Source: Methylobacter sp.
GTDB lineage: Bacteria; Pseudomonadota; Gammaproteobacteria; Methylococcales; Methylomonadaceae
Assembly: GCA_026399025.1 (NCBI GenBank)
Contig: JAPLRU010000093.1
Coordinates: 50,113 to 114,112 of the forward strand
Length of the DNA: 64,000 nucleotides
Direction: 5' to 3'
In this document: in pieces, positions 53,616 to 61,868 of the stretch
Position numbering within the stretch: the stretch's first letter is position 1
Layout: each line of letters opens with the position of its first letter
Made by a program: the position numbers and the translations under genes
The notes under the pieces: model-generated
Seen by the model: only the letters and a program-made list of their open reading frames with translations
What the model was told of the DNA's origin: nothing
Database searches by the model: none

Positions 53616-54072
53616 GCACGATCCGTTACAAGCTAAAGCCACTACCGATACCTACTTGGGTTTTGACTTCGGCAACAAAAAAATAGGCGTGGCCGTCGGT
53701 CAATCGACCACCACCAGCGCAAGTCCGCTACAAACCATCCGTTCGATCAATCAAAATCCCAACTGGGAAATCATCGGCAAGCTGATACAAGAATGGCGCC
53801 CGGCCGGTTTAGTCGTCGGTATATCCAAACAGGCCGATGGCTCGGACAACCCTATAACACCTCGCATGTTAAAATTTTGCAGGCAGTTGGAAGGGCGTTA
53901 TCAACTGCCTGTTTTTCAACAAGACGAAACTTTGTCGACCTTTGAGGCCAAGCAAATGTTGTTCGATGAAGTCAGCGTCAGTGCAAGCAAGCTTTGGCAA
54001 GTGCAAGACCAACTCGCCGCCCAACTTATCTTGCAAACCTGGCTCAACGACCGTATCAAAAGGACTATTTAA
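53608..54072 (+). CDS. ruvX: Putative Holliday-junction resolvase / pre-16S rRNA nuclease YqgF
   Basis: RNase H-like fold: YLGFDFGNKKIGVAVGQ with the first catalytic Asp, GLVVGISKQADGSDNP, and the C-terminal FQQDETLSTFEAKQML plus VQDQLAAQLILQTWL acids. 154 aa, about the usual length. Best understood as the nuclease that finishes 16S rRNA 5' maturation. It overlaps yqgE by 8 nt and abuts pyrR directly. Confidence 0.94.
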   Translation: MVKHDPLQAKATTDTYLGFDFGNKKIGVAVGQSTTTSASPLQTIRSINQNPNWEIIGKLIQEWRPAGLVVGISKQADGSDNPITPRMLKFCRQLEGRYQLPVFQQDETLSTFEAKQMLFDEVSVSASKLWQVQDQLAAQLILQTWLNDRIKRTI

Positions 54073-54585
54073 GTGTTAGAAATTTCCGAATTACTCAATA
54101 ACCTGGAAGCCGAGTTAAAGCGTGTTATCGATCAGAGGCAATTGGTTAATCCGATCATGATCGGTATTCGCACCGGCGGCGTCTGGATCGCCGAGCACAT
54201 GCATCGGCGTTTAAATATCGGCGAGCCCTTGGGGCTGCTGGACATTTCTTTTTATCGGGATGATTTTTCGCAAATCGGGGTCAGTCCCAATGTCAAACCC
54301 AGCCAGCTGCCGACCCACATTGACGGCCGTAATATCATCTTGATTGACGATGTTTTTTACACAGGCCGCACAACGCGCGCCGCGCTGAATGAAATTTTCG
54401 ATTACGGTCGGCCGAATCAGGTGGTTCTGGCGGTATTGATAGAACGCGACGGCCGGCAAATTCCGCTGCGACCCGATTGCGTCGGCGCCGCTATTACCTT
54501 AACCGCGGGGCAGCGAATCAATTTGACCGGACCGGAACCTTTGGCTATTTCTTTGCAAACTGTTGATGTGCCGCATAAGCCATGA
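54073..54585 (+). CDS. pyrR: Bifunctional PyrR regulator / uracil phosphoribosyltransferase
   Basis: 170 aa with a GTG start immediately after the ruvX stop. PRPP-binding motif IILIDDVFYTGRTTRAALNEI, and typical PyrR segments IGIRTGGVWIAEHMHRRL and LDISFYRDDFS. In this lineage the protein may regulate pyr genes or simply salvage uracil. No pyrB or pyrC follows in the window, and ubiA comes next on the opposite strand. Confidence 0.95.
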   Translation: MLEISELLNNLEAELKRVIDQRQLVNPIMIGIRTGGVWIAEHMHRRLNIGEPLGLLDISFYRDDFSQIGVSPNVKPSQLPTHIDGRNIILIDDVFYTGRTTRAALNEIFDYGRPNQVVLAVLIERDGRQIPLRPDCVGAAITLTAGQRINLTGPEPLAISLQTVDVPHKP

Positions 54586-54675
54586 TTGATGAGAGAGGCT
54601 TCAAGGCTTGCTCCGGAAGCGGTCTGTAATACAGTTCTATTGACTGAACAACCACACCGGCGGGCGATTGTTCAG

Positions 54676-55548
54676 TCAGCGCAGCCAATAATCCACCGCC
54701 AAGCCTGCAAAGACGGCCAAGCCGAACCAGTTACTGTTTAAAAAGGCCTTGAAACAAAGCGCTTTTTCCCGGTGAAAAATCAATTTTTGTTGATAAACCG
54801 ACAAGCCCGCCGCGATTAAAACACCGCCGTAATAAGGCCAACCGGCATGAGCCATCTGCCCTACGACCATCAGCAGGCCGATGATGACGAGCTGCAAACC
54901 GGCCATAATGTGACGGTCGTAAGCACCGAACAGTATAGCGGTTGATTTAACGCCTATTTTTAAATCGTCATCCTTATCAACCATCGCATACATGGTGTCA
55001 TAAACCAATGCCCATAGCACCACGGCTAAGTACATCACCCAGGCTACCGGCGGGATGGCGTTTATCTGCGCGGAAAAAGCCATCGGCACCGCCCAGCCGA
55101 AAGCAATGCCCAAATAGGCTTGCGGCAACTGGGTGTAACGCTTCATAAACGGGTAACTGGCCGCCAGGAATGCGGCTATAAACGACAGCATGATGGTGTA
55201 GATATTCAGCAACAGCACCAAGCAAAAAGCGCATAAACACAGAACTGCAAAAAGGATCAGCGCTTCCTTGGGCTTAACCTTGCCGGCGGCGATAGGCCGT
55301 TGTTTGGTGCGTTGCACATGAGGGTCGAAATCACGGTCGGCATAATCGTTAATTACGCAACCGGCCGCCCTCATCAAAACGACGCCCAGACAAAACACAG
55401 TCAAAATCAGCCCGTCCGGTTTGCCGTCGCCGGCGACCCACAGCGCCCATAATGCCGGCCATAATAAAATCAGGATGCCGATAGGCTTATCGAAGCGCGC
55501 CAACAACCAATATTGCTTAATTCGATCCTTTGCATTGTCTATAACCAT
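54676..55548 (-). CDS. ubiA: 4-hydroxybenzoate polyprenyltransferase
   Basis: Inner-membrane prenyltransferase of ubiquinone synthesis. About nine helices, with the two Asp-rich motifs [15 protein letters not shown] and [17 protein letters not shown] start at [24 protein letters not shown] (290 aa), which matches the usual UbiA N-terminus and has GGTAG 8 nt upstream. The track's longer form adds 18 residues. A family A palindrome lies just upstream. Confidence 0.93.
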   Translation of the reverse strand: MVIDNAKDRIKQYWLLARFDKPIGILILLWPALWALWVAGDGKPDGLILTVFCLGVVLMRAAGCVINDYADRDFDPHVQRTKQRPIAAGKVKPKEALILFAVLCLCAFCLVLLLNIYTIMLSFIAAFLAASYPFMKRYTQLPQAYLGIAFGWAVPMAFSAQINAIPPVAWVMYLAVVLWALVYDTMYAMVDKDDDLKIGVKSTAILFGAYDRHIMAGLQLVIIGLLMVVGQMAHAGWPYYGGVLIAAGLSVYQQKLIFHREKALCFKAFLNSNWFGLAVFAGLAVDYWLR

Positions 55549-55617
55549 GGCCGCTACCGTTTCCAAAGCGTAATTTATTAAAAACGCCATTATAGAGCCC
55601 AAAGTGAATAAAGCGAC

Positions 55618-55720
55618 ATCGTTCCCACGCTCCGGCGTGGGAATGCCGAAGTACCGCTCTAGCGGTACGGGACGCAGGAGCGTCCCTCACTGCATTCCCA
55701 CGCCGGAGCGCGGGAACGAT
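55618..55720. repeat. REP-like palindrome, family A
   Basis: ATCGTTCCCACGCTCCGGCGTGGGAATGC at one end and GCATTCCCACGCCGGAGCGCGGGAACGAT at the other, with inner GTACCGCT-CTAGCGGTAC and GGACGC-AGGAGCGTCC hairpins. It occupies the ubiA-DUF2782 divergent gap (55549-56025). The remainder of that gap shows only presumed promoters. Confidence 0.9.
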
Positions 55721-56025
55721 AGCAGACCCTCTCCAGACTTTGCGTCGCTATATTAATTCTGGGCTCTATATAGCTTTTTGGTTGCTGCCCGGTATTTAGA
55801 AAATAGAGCGCGGATGGTTATGATTAATGCGGATTTTTGATGGCTTATCCGTGTTTATCACGATCATCTGTGGAATAGCCGAGTCGCTACGAAAAAACCA
55901 AAGTGCGCGCCGTTAACAAGAAATACACTGAGGCATCGACAAGCCGCAGCACCGATTTTAGTTAAGCAAGCCGGTACAAACTGTAATAAGATAGCCGCAG
56001 TTTTTATTTTAATAAGAGTTACTTT

Positions 56026-56361
56026 ATGCGACGTTTTCTCCTACTGAGTTTACTGGCCTTTCCGGTCTATGCCGTCGATGAGCAACCGCCAGAGCTTGAA
56101 GCCGTGCCGGAGGCGCCGGAACCGCCTTTGCCGATACAAAACGGCGAAACCATGGAGCCCGACATTACCATTATCCGTAAAGGTAAAGACACCATTCAGG
56201 AATATCGCCGCAGCGGCAGGCTTTATATGATCAAAGTCATACCGGCGGTCGGTCCGCCTTATTATTTTATCGACACCAATGGCGACGGCAAAATGGATGT
56301 GCGCCGCAGCGATCTGGACAGGGATTCCGATATTAATATGTGGAAATTGCTGGAATGGTAA
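56026..56361 (+). CDS. DUF2782 periplasmic protein
   Basis: 111 aa with a signal peptide (MRRFLLLSLLAFPVYAVD). The conserved block EPDITIIRKGKDTIQEYRRSGRLYMIKVIPAVGPPYYFIDTNGDGKMD is the DUF2782 hallmark. It is commonly found just upstream of thrB in gammaproteobacteria. Function unknown. The thrB GTG lies 14 nt after its stop. Confidence 0.9.
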   Translation: MRRFLLLSLLAFPVYAVDEQPPELEAVPEAPEPPLPIQNGETMEPDITIIRKGKDTIQEYRRSGRLYMIKVIPAVGPPYYFIDTNGDGKMDVRRSDLDRDSDINMWKLLEW

Positions 56362-56375
56362 ACGCTTAAACTTCC

Positions 56376-57344
56376 GTGTCGGTATTTACTCGCATCACAC
56401 GCCCGCAACTCGATCAATTCTTTAGCGCTTACAACCTCGGTGAAGTCGTCGGTTTTGAAGGCATAACGGACGGCATAGACAACACCAATTATTCGGTCAG
56501 CACGACGCAAGGCGGTTTTATTCTGACCTTGTTCGAGTCGCTGACGACCGATGAGTTGCCGCATTTTGTAAAACTGTTGTCGCATCTGGATAAAAACAAG
56601 CTGCCTTGCCCCTCTCCTCAAAGCGACCGGCAAGGAAAATCGTTGCGTCAGCTGAACGGCAAACCGGCTGCGGTGTTCGCGCGGTTATCCGGGGCATCGA
56701 CGACAACGCCATCGGTTTTGCAGTGCCGGGAAATCGGTTTGCAACTGGCCGCTTTGCATCGCTGCACGCAAGGCTATGTTTTTCCGATAAAAAACGGCAA
56801 TGATTTAAGCTGGTGCGGAACGGTACTTAATAAAATCAGCGACTATTTATCAGCAACAGACCGCCGCTTGATTGATGACGAGCTGGCTTTTCAAGCGGAA
56901 AACGGCCAGGCTAATTTGCCGTCAGGCGTTATTCATGCCGACCTGTTTCGGGATAATGTGTTATTTGTCGATGGGCGGCTCAGCGGTTTGCTGGATTTTT
57001 ACAGCGCCTGCACCGATGTTTTGCTGTTTGACATTGCGGTAACGGCTAATGATTGGTGCTGCGATAACGGGGTGGTTAACACTGAAAAACTTACCGCGTT
57101 GTTAGCCGCTTATGAAAGCCTGAGACCCTTGGAGCCGCAGGAAAAACGCCAGTGGCCGATTATGCTCAGGGCGGCGGCGTTGCGTTTTTGGCTGTCGCGC
57201 TTGGAGCATCAGTGCTATCCCCGTCCCGGCGAAATAACGCAGCAAAAGGATCCTCTGTTTTTTCGGCGGATATTACTGCAACACCGGCAACAGACTTATC
57301 TATCGGGTAACGAAAATATTTTTAACCTTAGGAGCATCGCATGA
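56376..57344 (+). CDS. thrB: Homoserine kinase (APH-fold ThrB)
   Basis: Phosphorylates homoserine in threonine synthesis. 322 aa with a GTG start. Protein-kinase-like/APH fold: VGFEGITDGIDNTNYSVSTTQGGFILTLFE, the catalytic loop GVIHADLFRDNVLFVDG (Brenner-type HxDxxxxN) and GLLDFYSACTDVLLFDIAVTANDWC. This is the type found in pseudomonads and methanotrophs, unrelated to the GHMP-type ThrB of E. coli. It overlaps sirB2 by 4 nt. Confidence 0.94.
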   Translation: MSVFTRITRPQLDQFFSAYNLGEVVGFEGITDGIDNTNYSVSTTQGGFILTLFESLTTDELPHFVKLLSHLDKNKLPCPSPQSDRQGKSLRQLNGKPAAVFARLSGASTTTPSVLQCREIGLQLAALHRCTQGYVFPIKNGNDLSWCGTVLNKISDYLSATDRRLIDDELAFQAENGQANLPSGVIHADLFRDNVLFVDGRLSGLLDFYSACTDVLLFDIAVTANDWCCDNGVVNTEKLTALLAAYESLRPLEPQEKRQWPIMLRAAALRFWLSRLEHQCYPRPGEITQQKDPLFFRRILLQHRQQTYLSGNENIFNLRSIA

Positions 57345-57703
57345 TTAAGTTTTTTCACCTCATCTTTATTTTATTGTCCATCTCCAGTTTTGTCGGCCGG
57401 GTTTATCTGGCCGAAAAGCGTCCGGAAATGCTGGAGCAAAAATGGATCAAAATCGGCCCGCATATCATCAACAGCTTGTTGTTGCTGACCGGCTTTGCCT
57501 TGGTTTTTCAAGGTTCCTGGTTGTCAGGCGAATACGGCTGGATTGTCGCTAAACTCATCGCTTTGCTGGGATATGTCGGCTTGGGCATTGTGGCGATCAA
57601 GCGTCAGGGCGAACTGCGCTGGAAAGCTTTTGCGGGCGCTATAGCTTGCTTTGTTTACATCATAACCGTAGCGGTCAGCAAAAATATATTCATCTTCTTT
57701 TAG
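57341..57703 (+). CDS. SirB2-family membrane protein
   Basis: 120 aa with four membrane helices: FFHLIFILLSISSFVGRVYLAEKRPE, IGPHIINSLLLLTGFALVF, and a C-terminal AFAGAIACFVYIITVAVSK. It matches the SirB (invasion regulator) family by pattern, but its role is unknown. Its ATG overlaps the thrB stop (ATGA). Confidence 0.88.
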   Translation: MIKFFHLIFILLSISSFVGRVYLAEKRPEMLEQKWIKIGPHIINSLLLLTGFALVFQGSWLSGEYGWIVAKLIALLGYVGLGIVAIKRQGELRWKAFAGAIACFVYIITVAVSKNIFIFF

Positions 57704-57719
57704 CCGCCAAAAAGCGCGC

Positions 57720-58544
57720 TTACAAAACAAACTCAATGCCACTGATGTGTTGATCCAGCCAATATAAAACGTCCTTGCCTTGATGAAACTCGGTTTCATC
57801 GAAGTCAAGGGCTTGGTTGTGACTTAAGATTGCCCAGCGGGACAGTCGGCTTTTTAACTGTCCCTGTTCGCTGACCGTAAAATGATAGCGTTGTGTCAGT
57901 TGTTTAATCAGTTGGAGTTCAGGCGCCGTTATCGTTCTCGCCAAACGGCTTAATTCCGCCAACACTATTTCAATCGTTGCAACATGAGCGCCCATCAATA
58001 AAGCCACCTGCTTGGCTTCTATATTTTCGGCAGACGATGATTCATTATCCGAAATAACTTTCAGGCATTGGATTAATTCACCTGACGAAAACCGTGCCGC
58101 AGTTTCATAAAAGGCAGACGCTTCCATGTCGTAAACGCAGTCCGGAGCGTAGTTAAGTTGCGGCTTCGATACGGTGTGAAGACTTGCGGTGGGACAAGGC
58201 GGTTTGAAAACCAGCGGCGGATAATAGCTTTTGCCGACATCAACGTCGGTGATTTTGTCGATTAAAAACAACGTGCCCAAATCGTGATTTTGATGACCGG
58301 CAATACCGATATTGATCAGCACCGGATGTTCAACCGAAGCAAACAGCGCCTGAGAGTAAGCGACTCCGGCAGCCATCGCGTTTTTCCCCAGTCCGGTTAC
58401 CGTCAGGCATAGTTCCTGATTAAAATACAACGCAAACGGCTGAATCGTCGTGGCTTTTTTTAAACGGAAATACTCGACCAACGGCTTGGCCTCGCAAGGC
58501 AGGGCGGCGTAGATAAAAATCCGGCAAGGGCTTTGTCGATTCAT
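57720..58544 (-). CDS. Nucleoside phosphorylase-fold protein
   Basis: 274 aa. PNP-fold features: FIYAALPCEAKPLVEYF at the start, VTGLGKNAMAAGVAYSQAL, LINIGIAGHQNHDLGTLFLIDKI, DMEASAFYETA (ME motif) and CLKVISDNESS (Asp of the ISD motif). The C-terminal 80 residues are an extra helical region ending WLDQHISGIEFVL that ordinary MTA/SAH nucleosidases lack. No EAD1 is seen. The substrate is unknown; hopanoid-associated phosphorylases are another PNP-fold group to consider. Convergent with sirB2. Confidence 0.75.
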   Translation of the reverse strand: MNRQSPCRIFIYAALPCEAKPLVEYFRLKKATTIQPFALYFNQELCLTVTGLGKNAMAAGVAYSQALFASVEHPVLINIGIAGHQNHDLGTLFLIDKITDVDVGKSYYPPLVFKPPCPTASLHTVSKPQLNYAPDCVYDMEASAFYETAARFSSGELIQCLKVISDNESSSAENIEAKQVALLMGAHVATIEIVLAELSRLARTITAPELQLIKQLTQRYHFTVSEQGQLKSRLSRWAILSHNQALDFDETEFHQGKDVLYWLDQHISGIEFVL

Positions 58545-58596
58545 AAAACGAAATGCCGCGTAGGCTAAAACGGCACTGTTTTTGTAGCGATAGTGT

Positions 58597-59574
58597 TTAT
58601 TTCTTGTCCTGCATCACATGAAAAGCGTCGGCATAAATATCGGCTATTGAGGCGCCTTTCATAAACGCCATTCTTTTGCTCTGATTGACCATTTCAGGAT
58701 GTCCGCACAGAAAAACCCGCCATCCCTTTAAAGTCTCTATCGACGATAAAGCAATATCATGGGCGCGGCCTTTAACATGATCCGATTCACTAGCGTCTCC
58801 TGAAACACAGGACGTGTAGTGAAAATTATCGAACTCTGCGGCGAGTTCGCGCATTTCCTCAACAAAATACAGGCCGTTAAGGTCGCGGCTACCGTGATAT
58901 AAATGGATAGGACCTGAATGGTCCTGGGCCAAAGCGTCGGCAAGAATACCGTAAAGCGGGGCCAGACCGCTGCCGGTTCCAATCAACATTAAAGGTTGCT
59001 CGGCGCGTCCGGACAGATAATGACACGATCCCTGCGCTTCCGAGAGCGTTAACTGAGCGCCCGGCTCCAATTCATCATGCACCCAGCTGCTGAATTGACC
59101 GTTCGGTAAGCGGCGAATATGAAATTCCAGAATGTTGTCATTCTTGGGAATATTCGCAATCGAATAACTGCGGGTTAAGCCGTCGGCTCGTTTTAAATTA
59201 ACAAACTGACCGGCGAAAAAATTAAACGGCGTTTGGTATTCTAAAACCAAGCGGATGATGTCGGGCGTCAACCGCTGTTTTTTGATAACACCGGCTTCAA
59301 TCGAAGCGCCTTGTTGATTGGGCAAGGCGACGGTCATATTCCGCTCGGGACGGCAAACGCAAGCCAGAAAGTATTTCTGCTTTTGCAGCGTATCTTTAAG
59401 GCCGACTTGGGCCGAAGCAGGTGGAGAATTATCAAGACTGCGCATTAAGCAGGCTTGGCAAAGGCCTTGACGGCAACCGTTAGGCACCTTTACATTTTCC
59501 CTTAACAAAGTTTCCAACACCGTCTCATCGGGTTGACAGGAAAATGTTGATTCGCCGATAGTTATGCTTCGCAT
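58597..59574 (-). CDS. 2Fe-2S ferredoxin / FAD / NAD(P)H oxidoreductase
   Basis: 325 aa from the ATG at 59574, with AGGTGG upstream; the track's GTG start is 3 codons earlier. Plant-type 2Fe-2S domain (about 1-90; GCRQGLCQACLM plus CVC). FAD domain with TRSYSIANIP. NAD(P) domain with LIGTGSGLAPLYGIL and FLCGHPEMV. Layout as in benzoate, phenol and methane monooxygenase reductases. It lies 21 nt after the truncated haemoglobin gene, so it is a likely electron donor for it. Confidence 0.9.
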   Translation of the reverse strand: MRSITIGESTFSCQPDETVLETLLRENVKVPNGCRQGLCQACLMRSLDNSPPASAQVGLKDTLQKQKYFLACVCRPERNMTVALPNQQGASIEAGVIKKQRLTPDIIRLVLEYQTPFNFFAGQFVNLKRADGLTRSYSIANIPKNDNILEFHIRRLPNGQFSSWVHDELEPGAQLTLSEAQGSCHYLSGRAEQPLMLIGTGSGLAPLYGILADALAQDHSGPIHLYHGSRDLNGLYFVEEMRELAAEFDNFHYTSCVSGDASESDHVKGRAHDIALSSIETLKGWRVFLCGHPEMVNQSKRMAFMKGASIADIYADAFHVMQDKK

Positions 59575-59595
59575 GGTCTCCACCTGGTATTTCAG

Positions 59596-59994
59596 TTATT
59601 TGCCGAGTACGTCGTTGCGGGTGCTTTCCGCAATGGCTGCCGCTTGGCCGATCAGTTCCGCCGGTACATTGAGTTCGGTTAATGTTGCGCCCAGATGCTC
59701 CATGACCGCATCAAAGTGGCTTGCATTCAAACCCATTTTCACTAAACGCGCATGAGCATTGCGCATATCTTGGCCGTTGTAATTATTTGGACCGCCAAAT
59801 GCCATGGTCAAAAAGGCCTTTTGCTTGGCGGCTTGTTTTTCCATATCGGAATTGTCGAAAAAACGGTTAATACGGTAATCCCCCAGGACTTTGCGGTAGA
59901 AAATGTCTACCGCAGCATTAACAGCCGCTTCGCCGCCTAATTTTTCATAGAGTGTTTGATCCGGGCTTGCAGTTGTTTCTTGTGATTCGCTCAT
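59596..59994 (-). CDS. glbN: Group 1 truncated haemoglobin
   Basis: 132 aa 2-on-2 globin. LYEKLGGEAAVNAAVDIFYRKVL includes the B10 Tyr (Y33), followed by RFF and the proximal His in MRNAHARLVKMGLNASHFDAVMEHL (H81). The first 11 residues are an extra polar tail. Family members oxidise nitric oxide or bind O2. GGAG lies 7 nt before the ATG. It shares a transcript with the downstream reductase and is divergent from a SufR-like regulator. Confidence 0.93.
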   Translation of the reverse strand: MSESQETTASPDQTLYEKLGGEAAVNAAVDIFYRKVLGDYRINRFFDNSDMEKQAAKQKAFLTMAFGGPNNYNGQDMRNAHARLVKMGLNASHFDAVMEHLGATLTELNVPAELIGQAAAIAESTRNDVLGK

Positions 59995-60011
59995 CGTTGT
60001 CTCCAGTATGT

Positions 60012-60025
60012 AGAATAATTATTCT
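60012..60025. promoter_or_regulatory. Perfect 14-bp palindrome AGAATAATTATTCT
   Basis: It lies 17 bp upstream of the haemoglobin ATG, in the leader. It is an AT-rich dyad that could be an operator, vaguely Fur-like but not a good 7-1-7 match. No binding protein can be assigned. Confidence 0.45.
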
Positions 60026-60107
60026 TATTTTAAGCATAATTTGCTCGGCGCGAAGTGTATAACAACAGACGGATTTATGCTATATAAAACTTTTACAAGT
60101 TATAAGT

Positions 60108-60128
60108 GTCATAATAAAGTATTATGAC
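60108..60128. promoter_or_regulatory. Perfect 9-3-9 inverted repeat, candidate operator
   Basis: GTCATAATA-AAG-TATTATGAC, centred about 45 bp upstream of the regulator ATG and about 123 bp upstream of the haemoglobin ATG. Position and symmetry fit the operator of the dimeric SufR-like regulator, able to control both directions. Nothing else in the intergenic region has this symmetry. Confidence 0.65.
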
Positions 60129-60163
60129 CTTTGCGTCGTTAACAAAAAGTCATAAGGAACAGG

Positions 60164-60802
60164 ATGAACCCGTTAATACTTCAAAAAATAAGCCCTCGCC
60201 AACATCAGATACTTGAACATTTGTTGGCGAACCGGAATGGCTTGAGTGTTGATGAACTGGCGAAAGCGCTGGATATTTCAAGAACCGGCGTGCAACAGCA
60301 CTTCGTTGTTCTGGAACGGGACGGCTACATTAAAAAAAGCACCTTCAATAAAACGGCCGGGCGTCCGGTGACCATTTACGTTATCACCGACCAAGGCCAT
60401 AACTATTTCCCGAAACAATACGCCTGGTTTTCAGAATTAATTGTTAACGACTTGCTGCAGGAAATCGGCCCCGAACGCTTTAAAGCCTATCTGCAAAAGT
60501 TGGCCGGCAAGCTGGCGGCACAGCTGCGTGACAAAGTCGATGGAAAGAATTTAAATCAACGCGTTAAGGCCTTGGCCTCGATCATGACCGATCTGGGCTT
60601 TCAAATAAAAGTAGAGTGGGAGCCGGGCACTGAAAATGTGAATATTCAGGCTTGTAATTGCATTTATCACGATTTGGCGCAGAAACATCACGAGATCTGC
60701 GAGTTCGATTTGGCGCTGATGTCGTCATTGCTGGACAAAGAGGTTGAACAATTAAGCTGCATGGCTAAGGGCGATTGCAACTGTCGCTTTAATATCAAAT
60801 AG
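60164..60802 (+). CDS. SufR-like winged-helix regulator with C-terminal Cys cluster
   Basis: 212 aa. N-terminal winged helix (PRQHQILEHLLANRNGLSVDELAKALDISRTGVQQHFVVLERDGYIKKS, with the AGRPVTIYVITDQG wing). The C-terminal Cys set C164/C166, C179, C199, C205/C207 sits in CNCIYHDLAQKHHEICEFDLALMSSLLDKEVEQLSCMAKGDCNC, the order seen in the [4Fe-4S] repressor SufR. Likely a cluster-dependent sensor of iron, O2 or NO. Its stop overlaps the end of the convergent glycosyltransferase by 8 nt. No suf genes are nearby; the likely target is the divergent haemoglobin-reductase operon. Confidence 0.85.
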   Translation: MNPLILQKISPRQHQILEHLLANRNGLSVDELAKALDISRTGVQQHFVVLERDGYIKKSTFNKTAGRPVTIYVITDQGHNYFPKQYAWFSELIVNDLLQEIGPERFKAYLQKLAGKLAAQLRDKVDGKNLNQRVKALASIMTDLGFQIKVEWEPGTENVNIQACNCIYHDLAQKHHEICEFDLALMSSLLDKEVEQLSCMAKGDCNCRFNIK

Positions 60803-61625
60803 TCTCTACTGCATAGCGCTTGATGAGCTGCCGGTAATAGTCGGCTTCGTCGATTTTACCCCGTTTAGTCAAACCGTTAAGGTAGATGCCGGCCTTTTTT
60901 ACCAGCATAGTGACCGCCGCCTGCCGGTTGTGCTCGGACAATCGACCGGCATCAATGATTTTTTGCAAGGCGCCGATCCGAAACCGGTCCATGCCCCAAA
61001 ATGCCGAAGATAACTGGTCTTCATGACCGCCGTATTTGTTTATCTGCGCTTGTGCAAGCAATAGAACCGGATAATCGGCGGTGATCCTGAGCCACAAATC
61101 ATAGTCCTCGCAAGCAGGCAGCCGAGGATCGAACACGCCTACGGCTGTCAATACCGACCGATGAATCAACACCGTGGACGGCGACATCGCGCATAACGGC
61201 AAACAATCGGCGAATATCCAGCCGCCGGTTTTAGCGTATTTTTTGGGAACATTAACTTGGGTTCCGTGGCGTATCCAGTTTTCTTCGGTGTGACAAACCT
61301 TGTATTGAGGCCTGGCCGTCAACGCCGCCTTCTGCTTAGCCAGTTTTTCGGGCAGCCACTCATCGTCGGAATCCAGAAACGCCAGCCACTCGCCGGATGT
61401 TTGCGCTATGCCCAGATTGCGCGCCGCACTGACGCCGAGGTTTTGTTGATAGCAATAATTTACCTGAGGAAATTCACGGCGGATCATGCTGCCGGTGCCG
61501 TCGGTCGAACCGTCATCGACGACCACAATTTCAGCGGCCGATAAGGTTTGCGCATCGACCGACAACAGCGCCCGTTTTAACAGCTCGCGGCGATTGTAAC
61601 TGGGGATAACAACGGAAATATTTAT
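60795..61625 (-). CDS. Family 2 glycosyltransferase with an apparent ATA start
   Basis: GT-A fold sugar transferase. IVVVDDGSTDGTG, LGVSAARNLGIAQTSGEWLAFLDSDDEWLPEKL (DxD-type) and CEDYDLWLRITADYPVLLL are clear. The track starts at TTG 61565, which lacks the first strand. The frame stays open upstream and encodes NISVVIPSYNRRELLKRALL, the essential start of a GT2. The natural start codon position reads ATA at 61625, with GAGG 7 nt upstream, and no ATG, GTG or TTG precedes it before a TAG. Either ATA is used, or the ATG was lost and the gene is poorly expressed. The partner sugar is unknown. Confidence 0.8.
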   Translation of the reverse strand: MNISVVIPSYNRRELLKRALLSVDAQTLSAAEIVVVDDGSTDGTGSMIRREFPQVNYCYQQNLGVSAARNLGIAQTSGEWLAFLDSDDEWLPEKLAKQKAALTARPQYKVCHTEENWIRHGTQVNVPKKYAKTGGWIFADCLPLCAMSPSTVLIHRSVLTAVGVFDPRLPACEDYDLWLRITADYPVLLLAQAQINKYGGHEDQLSSAFWGMDRFRIGALQKIIDAGRLSEHNRQAAVTMLVKKAGIYLNGLTKRGKIDEADYYRQLIKRYAVETI

Positions 61626-61868
61626 AAAATAACCTCGCTAAAATAAAACTGAACATAATCCACCAGGATTGGGCGAATGCAAAAAATGCGTAAACCCTAT
61701 AAACCCGGTATTTCGTGATCGAATGAAAACAAAAAAACCAGTGATTGGTGACCGCTTCTAAGCTAAACTCGACCGTTTTTTTAATAATTACCCCTTTTAT
61801 TAAGCGGGATCATCCCTAAAACCAACGGTCTGATCGGCATTCAGACTTTACCAACTCACGGAAAAATC

